Shown: positions 23,836 to 35,986 of the stretch, in pieces | Layout of the letters: every line of letters starts with the position of its first letter | Position numbering within the stretch: the stretch's first letter is position 1 | DNA from: Ephemerocybe angulata | Lineage: Eukaryota > Basidiomycota > Agaricomycetes > Agaricales > Psathyrellaceae | Assembly: GCA_013368325.1 (NCBI GenBank) | Contig: JAACJK010000065.1 | Location: 248,001-312,000 of the forward strand | Length of the DNA stretch: 64,000 bases | Direction of reading: 5' to 3' | Made by a program: the position numbers and the translations under genes | Notes under the pieces: generated by a model | Databases searched by the model: none | What the model was told of the DNA's origin: nothing | The model's input: the letters and a program-made list of their open reading frames with translations, nothing else

Positions 23836-26800
23836 TTACAAGAGCTTGCTCGATGCTGCTGGAGCGACCTTCCTCCGAATGAGCTTGATAATGTATAGGG
23901 GTATAGTGCTGATAGCCACAATAACCGCCGTCTTCCACGCAAATCCGAGGGAGACGACGAATGTGAGGTCTACAAAAATCCGCAGTCAATATGACATTCA
24001 TTCACCCAGAATGGCTGGACCGAGCCGCTTGTCGCTCCAGCGGAAACGTATAGCAGAAACCACTCACCGAAATATTCAGGCAGGAAAGCGATGCTGATGA
24101 CATAGAAGAAAAGTGTGACGACCTCTGAGATAACCATATAGACGTGCCTGGATAGGTGCACATGCGCTATGAGTACCCTTGGCGGTAGGAAATGTGCGTG
24201 GAGTCGCTCACCATGTTGTAATCTCCAGCGCTACCATGATGAGTTCATTGAGAATCAAAGCTGTGAATGAAATGGAAACGATGTGCAGGAATTCATTCTC
24301 AAATAGAACGAGAGACATGATCATAATCGCGGCGCCTAATTCCGGAAGTGAGCTGTGAGTTAAACGCCGAGAAGCACCACCCAACTCACCTTGATACAAG
24401 CTGATCATACACCACATGAAGAACGTTTTGTATGACAAGGATCGGCCCTATAGAAATGTGGAGATAAGCAAGAAGTCCAGCGCAGCCTAGAATAGGCCTC
24501 ACCTTCACAAGTTCCTTGTACAGTTCCGGGTACAGCAGCGCCAGATCCTCGCTAACGTCACGATCGAGCACCAGCGAAAACACAGGAGCCATAGTGTACA
24601 CCGTGGCATACCCAGCCAGCAGCCATCCCTGGTACAAAGCAATAGGCGCAAAATAGAAGATGGCCGAAAACACGGCCTGCATAATCGAAATAATCAGACC
24701 GCGATGAATGACGAACTGCGCGAGTTTGGCTGAGCGGCGATATGAGTTTCGGCCGTGCCACAACAATAGCTTCGTGAGGAAGCTGAACTGGGTCACCGAG
24801 AAATCAGCGGCGAGAGACGCTTGTTTCCCTTCCTTTCCGACTATACCAACACCTGCAAGTTCCCATAACAGTAAGAGGAGTGCAATTGCATGTGCGTGGA
24901 CAAGAGGTACCCACCAACATCGGCCGCTTGGATCATACTAACGTCGTTTCCACCATCACCAATACAGCAGACGCGCTTCTTGGTGAACTTCCTGATCAGC
25001 CTTGCGACGTCCGCCTTCTGGGTGGGGGAACATCGGCAGGCGACAACAGCAGAGAGCTTCGTTGAGATCTCGATGAATTCGTTCTGGAACAAGTTGAGGC
25101 AGAGCTGTGAAAGGAAAGGTCAAGGGTGTGTGGGTAGACATCGGCGGGGATCATTGGGCGCTTACCTGCAGAGAATCGCCGTCTATCACGAGGCAGCAAT
25201 CTAGCTTGTTCTGGAGGAAGTCTAACTGATCCCGGACTTGGTCGGAGGTTTTGACTGAATGAGGCTTTCGTCAGTGAATCGGAGGGAAGTGGTATGAAAG
25301 GGACGTACGCTTGGACATCTCATGAATATATTGATTCCTCGCAACGAGCTTGGTCGAGATCGCAATACACCGCGCCGTCTCGACTTTATCGCCCGTCAAC
25401 ATCCAGATCTTAATCCCGGCATTCCTGAGCAACTCCAGCGTCGATTTGACATCATCCTGCAGCTTGTCCTCTACACCCGTCAGCCCAAGCAGCTCCAAAT
25501 CATGCTCCAAGAACTCAGTCACAACACCCTCCATCGCAGCATTCCGTCCCTCCAACTTGATGCTCGCAGCATGGTACCTCGACGCAAACTCGTTGTACAA
25601 CTGCGCACTCAGCCGCTTCCGCGCCACAACTAGGGTCCTCAAGCCTTCACGCGCCATATTCGCAGTCTCCTCCTCCAACCAATCGTTCCTTTGCACAATC
25701 TTCATCATGACGACGTCTGCGCCCTTCTGCAGGAACGTGATCTCGCCCGTCTGCGTATCGCGCACGACGATGCCCATGCGTTTGGACTCGGAGGTAAAAG
25801 GGAAGATGTCGAGGATGTCGAACGTTATCCTGGATCCGGTAGGAGTCTGGAGCTCCATCTTGGTTCGATCGCGGAAGACGAGGGTAAGGCCAACGGACGC
25901 AGTCCAGGTCACGATCGCCACCTCGTCCGGAGATGAAGCCTGGTACGTTACGGTGCCATCGTCGTTCGTCACCGGAGTAACCTATTAGGATTACCTTAAG
26001 CCACCGTTTTAATGAAATAAATGAATTCCACCAGACAAACTTACGTTGTGACAGAGCGCAAGGCTAAGCACGACATCGCGGACCCTGGAAGACATGTCTC
26101 GCCGGCCTCGAGTCGCAAGCTGCGCGCCAGTTGCCACTGAACCCTGATGACCTAGAAGTACGTCAATTTAGGCAACCCTCCAGAAACATCACTCCCGCGC
26201 ACTTTGATCAGCACCAAATGCAACAGCCAGCTGGTGAGCCACTTCGTCCATGGCGTCCGCGCCGTAGGACATTGTTCCCATATGAAGTTTCCGCATCTCC
26301 ATTTCTGCGCAGCTTCATGTTAGCGTTGTCGGAAAAACATAGGAAAGTAAAACATACCATTCTGAGTCAGAGTTCCAGTCTTATCGCTGAGGAGGTATGT
26401 GATTCGACCCAGTTCTTCAGGAAGCGTGCTGGTTCGAACGATAGTGCCCGGAATCTCGTTGTCGTTCATGATCTGTGAGGCATAGACCGTCTTGCCCATA
26501 TCCAAGTTCACACGCAGACTAATAGGGATGATGGACGAGAAAAGGATGAGGAACCGGAAAACGTAGATATACCATTGCCCACGGAAGCCATTGAGTGCGA
26601 CCAACACGATCGAGAGCGCAAAGGTGACCGCGCACAGAATTTTGGCCAGCCTGTTGATCTCGAGGTCCAACAGTCCAACTTTGGTTTCGGGGTGGCTGGT
26701 GTTCATGACCGCACGCGTTTCGGAACCTGTGTACACGACGAACCCCACTGCGGAGCCCGCAGCAAGGACGGTGTTCGACCAGAGGATGTTCTCTGCCGTC

Positions 26801-28041
26801 AGCGGTGATATCGACGGAGGGAGGTGCTGCATGGGCAATCCAGAGTCGGCCGCCGTCGTAGGTGGCGGCTTGTTGAGCGTGAACGTCCCGACAAATGTAT
26901 GGATATCCTTAATGGGCGGGTCGGCTGCGTAGCAACGTCAGTGTGCTTTGAGCACAGCAGCAATCCACGCACGCACCATAGATCTCCGCGTCCAGCGACG
27001 GCAAGTCTTTCTCGGCCAGCTTCTGGGTTTCGGGCACGGCGACGCGCAGCTTCCAGTCGGTCTCGCCGTCGAGCTGATCGGTTCGGATGAAACACGTCCC
27101 CGAGGCGTCTGAGGTGCGGAGGAGGACGAGGTCGGCAGGCACCCGCTGGTTCTTCTCGAGGTGGACGAGGTCGCCCACGCGCAGGGACGACGAGGGCACG
27201 GAGCGGGTGTTGGGGTAGCCTTCCTCTGTCGAAGAAGCGTCCGCTCGTTGCAGGATGAGGTAGCGCTGGGAGTTGGCTTCTTTGTCTCGAAGATGGCGTT
27301 TGTAGTCGTCGTACGCCTCCTTGCCAATCGTAACACACAGTACGAAGGCGAGGGGCGCGACATAGGTCACAATGAAGCCTGTGAAGCGTCAGATCTTCTT
27401 CGAAACGTCGTTCAATGGCACTCACCGATCTTCAATGCGGGTATGAATTGCGATAGGGCAACCAACAGGAAGTAAAGGTTGAAGAAGAACTTGAACTGTT
27501 CGTAGAACACGACGGGGAGGAAGGTGAAGACGTTGTACTTTTGATTCCGCACAGTGTTGGGTGGATATCGCGATTGAAGGCGTTCTGCGAAGAGCTCAGT
27601 CGCGAAGCTCGGGGAAAGATGCTGCACGCACCTGGAGGATGGAATGGTACTGTTCTCGACTTGTCTTTCGGGCCATGGGTTCTACTTGGTGCTGGTGTTG
27701 TCTGCACTCTAAATGAGTTAAGCGCCTGTCGACAGGAACATACCACGCACCGGGCTTGTCGCAGGCTCATCGCTGTCTTCATCCGCCCCGTCAAACCCCT
27801 CTGCATTTCCGAGCAATTGGGCCTCTTCCTCCGGTTCATCCACATATCTCCCCCGCAGCCCCGACCTGAAATCCCTGTTCCTGCGTGCATTCGCGTTGGA
27901 GCCGATGGTCGTGACCCGTGTCATGTCTGGATTCGGCGAATGAAGGGCGATCCTCGACTCGGAATCGCCTGGATCGTCGAGCGGTGTGTAGTCTCCTCGG
28001 TTCTTGTGTCGTCGTAGCTTGCGCAAAGGGATATCCGACAT
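23836..28041 (-). CDS. NEO1: P4-type ATPase, Neo1/ATP9-like phospholipid flippase (full length)
   Basis: Neo1 flips phosphatidylserine and phosphatidylethanolamine in Golgi and endosomal membranes and is essential in yeast. The start at 28041 ([13 protein letters not shown]) follows a likely 5'-UTR intron. Order: acidic N-tail; [40 protein letters not shown] (spans 1-2, very Neo1-like); actuator domain with [12 protein letters not shown] near 27050-27082, the Neo1 form rather than the ANLDGETNLK of Drs2; spans 3-4; the phosphorylated Asp in [10 protein letters not shown] near 26375; the nucleotide domain with [10 protein letters not shown] and [21 protein letters not shown] near 24950; and six C-terminal spans from [16 protein letters not shown] on. 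It ends [13 protein letters not shown]. About a dozen introns. Its 5' third is duplicated twice downstream in the window (36.0-37.7 and 45.5-47.2 kb). Confidence 0.93.
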
Positions 28042-28640
28042 GTAACTCTGCCGGACGTCTGGTGGCGTGACGGTCAACTGTGGTCGTGTTCGGACTCTGG
28101 AGTGACGCACCTGTGCACAGCTTCAACTATCTTGGGTCATATGAAGTAGAGGATGTCTAATGCCCAGTAGGGCTTCGTGCAGTGGCTTTAGTCGAGTTGT
28201 GGTCGTCGTGGTCGTCGTGGTCGTCGTTGCAAACCAAGCAACCGCTTTCGGTACTTGATGTTTGGACTCGACGCGCAACCAAACAACCGGCGCTTCCTCT
28301 CTCCCCTCACGCAGCACTCCCTCGGCGACGATCTGACCCTGCCCAACGCCCCTCGCACGCCAAAATCGCCCGCCTCGCACACGCCTCGATCCCGGCCGTC
28401 CCCTTGTTGGACGCGATCAAGGCCTCCTTCCATCCCGCTCGACGCCTGCCTGCGCCTCCTTTCGACGCATCCATCATGCACCCTGCCGCCGTTTCCACTG
28501 CAAGATTTCAATTGCTCGCGATTCCCAACCGACTTCGCAGCACCTTGGCACAGCCTCAAGAGTCAGGCATGCTCTCAAGTTCAAAGCGACGTCCGATGCC
28601 CAAGTCAGCGACGCCCGAGTAAAGGGCACGGAGATCGAAG

Positions 28641-30760
28641 GTCAGTACCGACACCGCGCATGTGGACAAGTATACTAATATGCACTACAGATGCCTGTCT
28701 CGACGAGCTCGGAGCTGGTACTAACTAGACTCATCGACGACGAACATACACACCGCTCCGAAATCAACGACCAGCACGCGTCCTCGACCCAATTCCGCCA
28801 GAACACCCTGCACGATGGCCGATCGACCAACGAGCGCGGTCGCCAGTCTGACTGCTATTCAAGGTTAGTCTAGTATACTTGCGAAAAGATGATGCACTCA
28901 CATTCTCCACCAGAATCATGCAAGCCGACCCTCGCAGCACCTCGCGAATTCGGCCTGAGCGACGAAAAGCACCGGGCAGTCAGCAAGCAAGTCAAGCACA
29001 GTCGATTAACCGCACTCACCAACGACAGAACCCGCACCATTTCCAATCGCGCCATACAGACTGGCCGGCCGACAAGTGCACGAAAAGGTAGATATCTGGG
29101 ACCTCAAAAGGTAAGCAAATCTCGCACTCCTAGACCAACGGCACGCTTACATTATAACCCAGGCTCATGCGACAACCGAAACCAAGGCATTCGAGATTCG
29201 GGACCTTCGAAACAGTCCGTGAGCATGAATTTCCTGTAGATCGACGCGAGGGGTACTTACGATCGCCGCCACAGGAAACGAAGGCGACGGCAGTGCCAGT
29301 AGCTTCAGCAAGCCGTGCTCGACGTGCGACGAAAGTCATTCGCCGCTTGGAGTCACCGGCAGAACCCCACGCACTTTCCACCACCATGCGATCGACAATG
29401 GACTGGCCGGCCGACGAATTGCAAGTCCCCCAGTCAAATGGGTTCAAAAGGTAAGTAGATCTCGCGCTCTTAAATTGACGATACACTTACTTTATCACCC
29501 TACAAAAGCCATCGAAATCAAGGCATTCGTGTCCTTCGAATCAGTATCTGTGAGTAAGATTTCCCTTGATATCAGTGCGAACGAGGCTTACCTGTTTTAC
29601 AGAAGGTGTAGTACGAAATCGACGCGACATGGGGAGGCCTAGCAACCGGGCTTGACGTGCGAGAGCAGCCTTCGCCGATGGGGTGCGTCGACGACGCAGA
29701 ACGCCGACCAGCCCAACCACGTTCACCAAAGACAGGACCCCCGCGCGCTTTCCACCACCAAGCGATCGACGACGGGCCTGGCGATGGACGGCAAGCGAAG
29801 GGGTGGATGATGTAGTGTGTCTAGAGATTCAGATGTGAGTACTTGCCGTGCGCTCGTAGGCCGATGTTAGACTTACTTGTGTTACCAGAGGCCTCCAACG
29901 AAAGCTACAAGCAACGGCAGAAGGAGCAGGCCGTGCCAGACGTGCGAAGAAAGCCATTCGAGGATCGTCGCTGGGACCGCCGTGTCTGGGCCGGGATTCG
30001 TGGAGCTAGAGGATGGTAGGGTTGTGGTGTAGGTGAGTTCTATGTCGGCGGTTGGAAATGGTCAGTAAACGAGTGCCACTGTGACAAGTGGACTGACTAA
30101 CTTTGTTCATGCAGACTTTCGCGCACGACCTGGCCGTTTGGACCTCACGAGCGGCGGCGCGCTAGACGTGCACGGCGGCGGCGAAGGGCAGGATCGACAT
30201 GGGCTCGGGGGAACGGAGGGCAATGGTGTCGGTGTCTGCCCTCCATGGGTCACCGCGAAGTGTGTGGGCCGTGGCGCGAGAGGACGCTGGGCTATGTGGG
30301 CGGTCAGCAAAACTTGACTGCCATTTTGACGACTTGGACTTACCGGCTTTATTTGTTCAGACTTTCTCTACAATTCGACCCTTTGAACCTCACGAGCGGC
30401 GTCGCGCTGGAGGTGGACGGCGACGACAGTGACGGCGAGTGGCGGGCTTGGTGGAATAGAGGGCCAGGACCTCTCCGGCTCACAAGTCGTCGGTGGGACG
30501 TGTGGGGTTCGTGACGCGAGAGGACGACGGGGCTATTTGGGTGGTTAGTAAATGGTAAGCACAGGATTAACATTTTGGCGATGTGGACTGACTGTTTTTA
30601 TTCGTTCAGCCTTTCGTGTACAACTTGGCCGTTTGAGACTTGCGGCGGCGGCGCACTGGACGTGTCCGCGGAGTCGAAGGCCAGGATCGTGGCGGGCTTG
30701 GTGGAACAGAGGGCTAGGGCGCAGGTGCCGGGTCACTGTGGGCCATAATCGTCATTGGGA
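28641..30760 (+). repeat. Plus-strand exon/intron-like module array, copy 1
   Basis: At least ten stretches of 50-82 nt look like introns: GT start, pyrimidine/CTAAC-like region, AG end. Examples are 28641-28690, 28864-28913, 29111-29162, 29219-29274, 29451-29508, 29550-29602, 29835-29890, 30033-30114, 30303-30360 and 30555-30609. Neighbouring modules are diverged copies of each other. The introns at 29111 and 29451 share most positions, as do those at 29219 and 29550. The exon-like starts at 30115, 30361 and 30610 (ctttcg-type, then ggccgtttg) repeat with a period near 247 bp. A chained frame stays open from the ATG at 28691 through roughly 29450 if splices are chosen for it, but later modules contain stops. 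The product, if any, would be Arg/Ser/Thr/Gln-rich without known domains. Confidence 0.55.
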
Positions 30761-31607
30761 AGACGTGTAGGCCAACGATTCTATGCTTACCTTCACGTAG
30801 CCAGCCTGACCTCCATCCCATCGTCGTGCGTCGAGACCGTCGCGAGTTGGCTTGTTGGAGGTCGTTACATCAGTAACGTAGGAGCCTTAATAAATTGGTT
30901 TGTTATCAAAGGGTATTTGACTATGCGCGAATCAGTAAGGTAATTGGCATGTGTAATAGGGGCACTTACGTAGGCTGGCGTCAAGTCCTGTGCAGCGAGC
31001 GTGAGTATGGTATAGACGAGAGCAGGACTAATATGAATCAACAAACGACTTTGTGGTCAACTTCAGATGTAACAAATGGGTTACCAGACGTACAGTTGCA
31101 GTGTCTGGCTGACTGATTGTTGGTGGCGAGCTGTGAGCCTGCTGGCAAGGCCAAACGAGAGGTTCGTGCTGCCGGCGCTAATGATAGATTAGAAATGACA
31201 GGATGCTCAAGAAAAGGGAAAACGACCTACCAGAGTTAATTGACGTCGACGGCGACGACGGCAGCCAGATGGTCAAGGCAATAGTATGGTGAGTTGAGTG
31301 TCACAACCCCAAAGAGGGTGTAGAGAGCGATGGAGGAAAGGTAAGTGAGGGAGGGAGGAAAGGGAATGTGGAGGGATGATGCCAATCCCCTCGAATCCCT
31401 CCCATCCTTTATACATTTGCCCCCTCCCAATTGACCCGACCATCCCCGGGTACACCCTATCCTAGGCACCCGACGACTCCCTTAACCCCCGGATGCGCAA
31501 GTCTTTCGCTCGCTCGTATCGCAACTTACGTGCATCTCCCCGTATCCCTGCAATCGCTCCGTGCTTCCGAGCAGAGTTTCGGGCGCTGAGTGAAAATGGT
31601 ACGTAAA

Positions 31608-32294
31608 TTATGGCTGTTTGATGGGCTGTGCTGACGTGCCAAGACAGGGTTCTCCTGGGAGAGTGCGTTTGAATGGCGTGTTTTTGGGCGAGTGGGGCGA
31701 GGAGGGGATAGTGTGGATGGGTCGGTTTGGGTTGGAGATCTGGGTTTGGGGACCTCGAGGATGCTTGGTGTATACTGGTGGAGCTAGGGTAAAGAGCTGG
31801 TCACCGAACATGTGTGCACTCACTGCCCTTTTTTGCATGCTATTCAATGCGCTTTGTGTGCGTCGTTTTAAGCGCCCAAAGCATTCCTTAACGCATCGCA
31901 CCACTTCGCCAGCCCAGGACAACATCGACTCACTTGGCACCACATTAGAGCCCTCAGGGGTACCCCTGAATGTGCCCAGCATTATCCAGAACACCCACAA
32001 TAACGCAAACGTCGTTTTACGAGTGTGCGGCGACCGAGCTTCCGACGCAAGTATTCGCTCGAGTAATCTGTTTCTATGATTTATTTTCTGGCAGATGGAT
32101 ACCCGCTTACGTGGGTGACGTTGGTACTGATCTGTCGTAAGAGTCTGGGCGCTGGAATGGAGTCGTTTGGATGGGGTGGAATTAGATGAATCGGACGGGG
32201 AGGAGGTGTACGTATGGCGCGCGTTTGAGATCTTCGAGTTTGTGGTTTCGTTGAACATGGACGGCTGGTCGGACTGAAAGGTACACAGTAACAT
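31608..32294 (-). CDS. Hypothetical ORF in the repeated block, copy 1
   Basis: A 228-codon open frame begins MLLCTFQSDQPS. It contains one strongly hydrophobic stretch (TTFALLWVFWIMLGTFRG) that could be a membrane span. An in-frame GTAAGC to ATAG stretch near 32065-32115 could be an intron. I recognise no family. Composition elsewhere is Ser/Thr/Pro-rich. It could be a chance frame; the identical copy is at 41092-41778. Confidence 0.25.
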   Translation of the reverse strand: MLLCTFQSDQPSMFNETTNSKISNARHTYTSSPSDSSNSTPSKRLHSSAQTLTTDQYQRHPRKRVSICQKINHRNRLLERILASEARSPHTRKTTFALLWVFWIMLGTFRGTPEGSNVVPSESMLSWAGEVVRCVKECFGRLKRRTQSALNSMQKRAVSAHMFGDQLFTLAPPVYTKHPRGPQTQISNPNRPIHTIPSSPHSPKNTPFKRTLPGEPCLGTSAQPIKQP

Positions 32295-33239
32295 ACATGC
32301 ATACTACTAGTGTCTGTTATATCTACATAATGAGGGATTCGCTGCAGCCGTTTGGGCTTGTACCCGTCGTTCATAGTCCAAAAATCGTTTGAATTGCTTT
32401 CAAACTCAACTCCAGATTTCCCGATCTCAAACCTCGTTTCCCACTAGTTCCATGTATCAATCACAGTAACGCAGCTTAACGTACTTGCTTGAATGCAACT
32501 GGATGTGGATACGAAAGACACAGTTCGACGCAACTCCATTTTGGCCTCCTCGCGCCAGCGGGCGCTTGCGCCTTGCCATCGAGAAAAGATCTCACTACCC
32601 CGAGCCCAATCTTCGCGCAAAAGGCCTCAAATATGTCGATAGACTGCAAACATATTACTCAGGTAGAATTTCACTGTTCCTGGGATAAGTTGGGGGCCTC
32701 GAAACGACCTCAAAGTAAGAAATAAGTCAAACTTCAAAATAGGCGCCCGTGAGCGAAATGACGCCAGGGCCCCTGACAGGTCCCGGAAACTCCGGATATC
32801 ATAGCGCTATGGTACGTACGGTAACCCCAACACATCTCCTATTATAAGTCTAAAATAAAAGCACTCTATTCTACGCAGGGACACGGAAGATGGAACGGCA
32901 TATCAATGCCGGCGCAAGCTCGGCCAAGCTCCTTGGCCGCCTGCGTGCACCACCTCGCGATGAAGCCGATATGTCAGAGTGGGCTTGGAAATGAGTCGCC
33001 AGCGTACGTACAGTAAAATTTGCATCTCCGTGCAGACTCCCTCCGGCGCTCGGGGCTGCGAGGGACTCGGTGAGCATGTGCGACGGGATAGATGGAGGCG
33101 AACACTTACGGCGACATTCGCTGTTTACGGCGGATGCAAAATTGACTCCTGTGTTCTGTCCTGAAAATGGAAGGGGGTTATAAAACGAGGTGGGTGATAG
33201 GCGAATAGGAGTGCTTACGGTTTGAGTGGTTGGCTACGG

Positions 33240-34830
33240 CAACGGACGGCGGGGTGTGATAGAAATGATTTCCGGGAAAGGTTGTTCTGCAGTTGAAGCT
33301 AGTCAGCAGATAATCAAGTAGCATAACGGTACGTACATCCACCAAAAGGTACGCGACCGGTGATTACACTACAGAAATGATTCCGGCGACAGACGAGGCT
33401 ATAGCATGCGAGATGATTAGCGAGCACGATAGAAATAAATCCGGCGAAAGTCGAGGAAGGGCGAATACGATATCGTTAGCGAGCGAACGTGGGATCGGAC
33501 ATGATTGAACCTACGAAGGTGGTATGACGGCTATCGGTCAGGATGCTTCAAGTTGTGCGGAACCCGGTGCGAAGGTTTGGATGGAGCGCCGGCCATTGGG
33601 TGGGTGTTGGTGGCGATGCGAGGTGCGTGCTCCCTGTCCGACGAGTATTAGGTCGTCAAATACAATAGATAGCGGGGTATGCTTACCTTGGATGGCGAAG
33701 ACACGACAGATCGATTTCCGGCGAACCAGAACTGGGAAGGCCTCGGATATAAGCCCTGTTCACACGCCGACACGGACTGTTTGCTTACCGCGCAGTTTTG
33801 AAAGCTTGAAAGGCGAATACACGATGTATCAATTTCCCGTGAGCAGGGAAGGCGTCGAAGGAAGGCGGGTTGTGTTCGTAGGCTGAGGGTAGTACCCAAT
33901 GAGCATTTTCGCGTGTTGTCGTGACTCAGGCAGGTGTACGAGATATCCAATTCCCGGGGCAAGACTATAATCAAGTGTAACTTGTTAGTGTTGCAAAGGG
34001 CTGGTACTTAGAGAGGATGGCTCACCTTTGCGACGGAAAGTGAGAAAGAGGCGGCCGTCTTGAAGGCATGGATAGGCCGGTCTTGTGAAGTTGTGCATGG
34101 TAAAGTATATATGGATTTTCATCCGGCGAGCGGGAGCTGTCGCGAGGGCGCAACACGTCGATTCCCGCGAGAGCGTTCTGCTGGCCGTTAGTAGTGAATG
34201 ACTGGTACCCTAACGAAATGACTTGCCTTTTGAGAAGGTCAGTGGCGAGCTTTGCTATGAACGTGTGAGGCTGCGCATGATAAAGTATATCTGGATTTTT
34301 TTGCGGCGACGGGCGACTAAAGGAATGACCGTCCGGCGTCAGCTGGGAGTGCATGATATAGCGGGAGACAAAACGAATGCCTGCCGACTCACGAGCCCTT
34401 CGTTACATAGTAGACCGGCGGTGGAGTGGAGTCTTCCATCTAACTTGCTGTGAGCGTCAGCTGGGAATACACGAGGCCGCGGTGGACGAACTGAATGCAT
34501 CTACAACAACGGATGCCTGGAAAATGGTTAGCGAGGAATACACCGAGCAAGGCCAGCCGCCAGACGAACCGCTTTGCTGAATCGAGCATGCCAAGGTGGA
34601 CAATTGGCCATCGTGCAGGGGAAACGGGGTATGGAAGGTGGAGAATAGGAAGATGGGGGATGGAACGAGAATCCTAGAGGTGCCGAGGGAACGTGCTGGA
34701 ACGTGTCGAACCGAGGAAGAAAGAAGCCTGGTCCCTGACCGGAGGTACAGCCAAAACGAGTCTAAGGCGGCGTCACGCAATAAGTACATCCGGCGAAACG
34801 GTTCATACATTCAGGGTCGTCGTCTATCTA
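33240..34830 (-). repeat. Minus-strand degenerate module array with CCGGCGA core, copy 1
   Basis: A degenerate word of the form AGAAATgaTTTCCGGCGAA recurs at about 33262, 33374, 33431, 33713, 33827, 33945, 34113, 34283 and 34787, spaced roughly 60-500 bp. Several copies are followed on the minus strand by good splice donors (GTAAGC near 33683 and 33787, GTACGT near 33333). The flanks of the copies at 33713 and 33827 also match each other. No long open frame goes with them. The copy in the second block is at 42724-44314. Confidence 0.5.
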
Positions 34831-35319
34831 GATAGGAGCTACAATAATACTACATACTTTGAAGCAGGAGTGAGCGAAGGGATTCTACAACCTACAAGAA
34901 AAGGTAAGTCAGCAAAGGAATTTGTGGAGGGATGAGAGACTACTCGAAGCGAAGCCGTCGGACGGATAATGAGAAAGAAATCAAAGCGACGCCATCGGAC
35001 GGACCCTGAAGCAAGCAATGATAAATTGATCACGTCGGAAACAACAGTCCTGGGCTGCAAGTGGGATACAGAGGTCAGTGAAGAGGGATATCCCTCCTTG
35101 CAGAACAATTGAGAGAGAATGGGTTTCGGTTCAGACCCAGTCCCTCACAATTGTTCCAAAGGGAGGGAATGAAAGGGAAGGAGGGAGATGTGAGATGACG
35201 TACGGGGAGGTGATGCAGGTGGAATGGTGCTTTGTGTGCACAACCGAGGATGCTATGATGGATTACGAGGAGCCTTGCTGGCATCTCTGAGCTGGCAAGC
35301 GTGACAGTCACGAAATGGC

Positions 35320-35760
35320 GGGTATATAACCTGGGATACGTCCTTCGCCGTCTTGACTATCTGATGCCTGCTGTATGTCGCGAGTCTGTTCAGCCTTCCG
35401 TTACCCCCCAGTGATTCCCTCAATAGTCGTCGTAATCTTCGTAGACCGTTGTGAGTCTGTTCGGTCTTTGCTCGTCGCTCGCTGATTCCCTCCCCAGTCG
35501 CCATCCTGCCTGTCGTCGTAATGCCCACCCCCGTACGTATTCAGTCTTCCCTCGTCGCTCGCTGATTGCCTCGCAAGTTGTTGAGTCATGTTTCTTGAAT
35601 GGTAGTTGAATGCAGCGTGGGGTATATAAGCCTGGATGCGAAGTCGTCAGCCTCATCCCGTCGCCGTAGTCAACGCACTCGGCCATGTGACGTGGCCAGG
35701 ATGTAGTCGGTTGTAGTCGGTAGCCGGTAGTCGTCGTAGTAGCCCCTGTAGTAGATACAT
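35320..35760. repeat. Short direct repeats with TATA-like elements, copy 1
   Basis: Three imperfect units of about 90-100 bp at 35380-35590 share CTGTTCGGTCTT-like and CGCTCGCTGATTCCCTC-like words. Two GGGTATATAA elements lie at about 35322 and 35621, each followed by similar sequence, and GTAGTCG runs lie near 35700-35750. It looks like duplicated core-promoter sequence, but no transcript can be assigned. Confidence 0.45.
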
Positions 35761-35986
35761 TTGCTCAAAATATACCCAGATGCTAAATACCGAAGTTACG
35801 CACCTGCACGCTACGTTTTGAAGTGGAACTTGCGACTTTTTTGAACTTTTTTGCCTCCATTTGGTAGGTCTTTGCCCTGGAAAGGAAATTCAGGGCCATC
35901 GAGGTGATACCCGGGACCATCAGTGGCAGAAAACGAGAGCAAGACACAGCGAGAGGGAAGAGGACGAGACGCGCGCAAAGCCAGAG

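Noticed and set aside
26799..27425. 208-codon Arg-rich minus frame overlapping NEO1 (and copies at 36283 and 45767)
   Set aside because: It is an out-of-frame shadow of the NEO1 actuator-domain exons.
28182..28728. Overlapping 146- and 157-codon plus-strand frames next to the NEO1 promoter
   Set aside because: All three frames are open over a GC-rich stretch, and none continues convincingly through the following intron-like segment.
29111..29508. Introner-type mobile introns
   Set aside because: The intron-like pieces are similar only together with their neighbouring exon-like pieces, so tandem duplication of whole modules explains them better than intron insertion.
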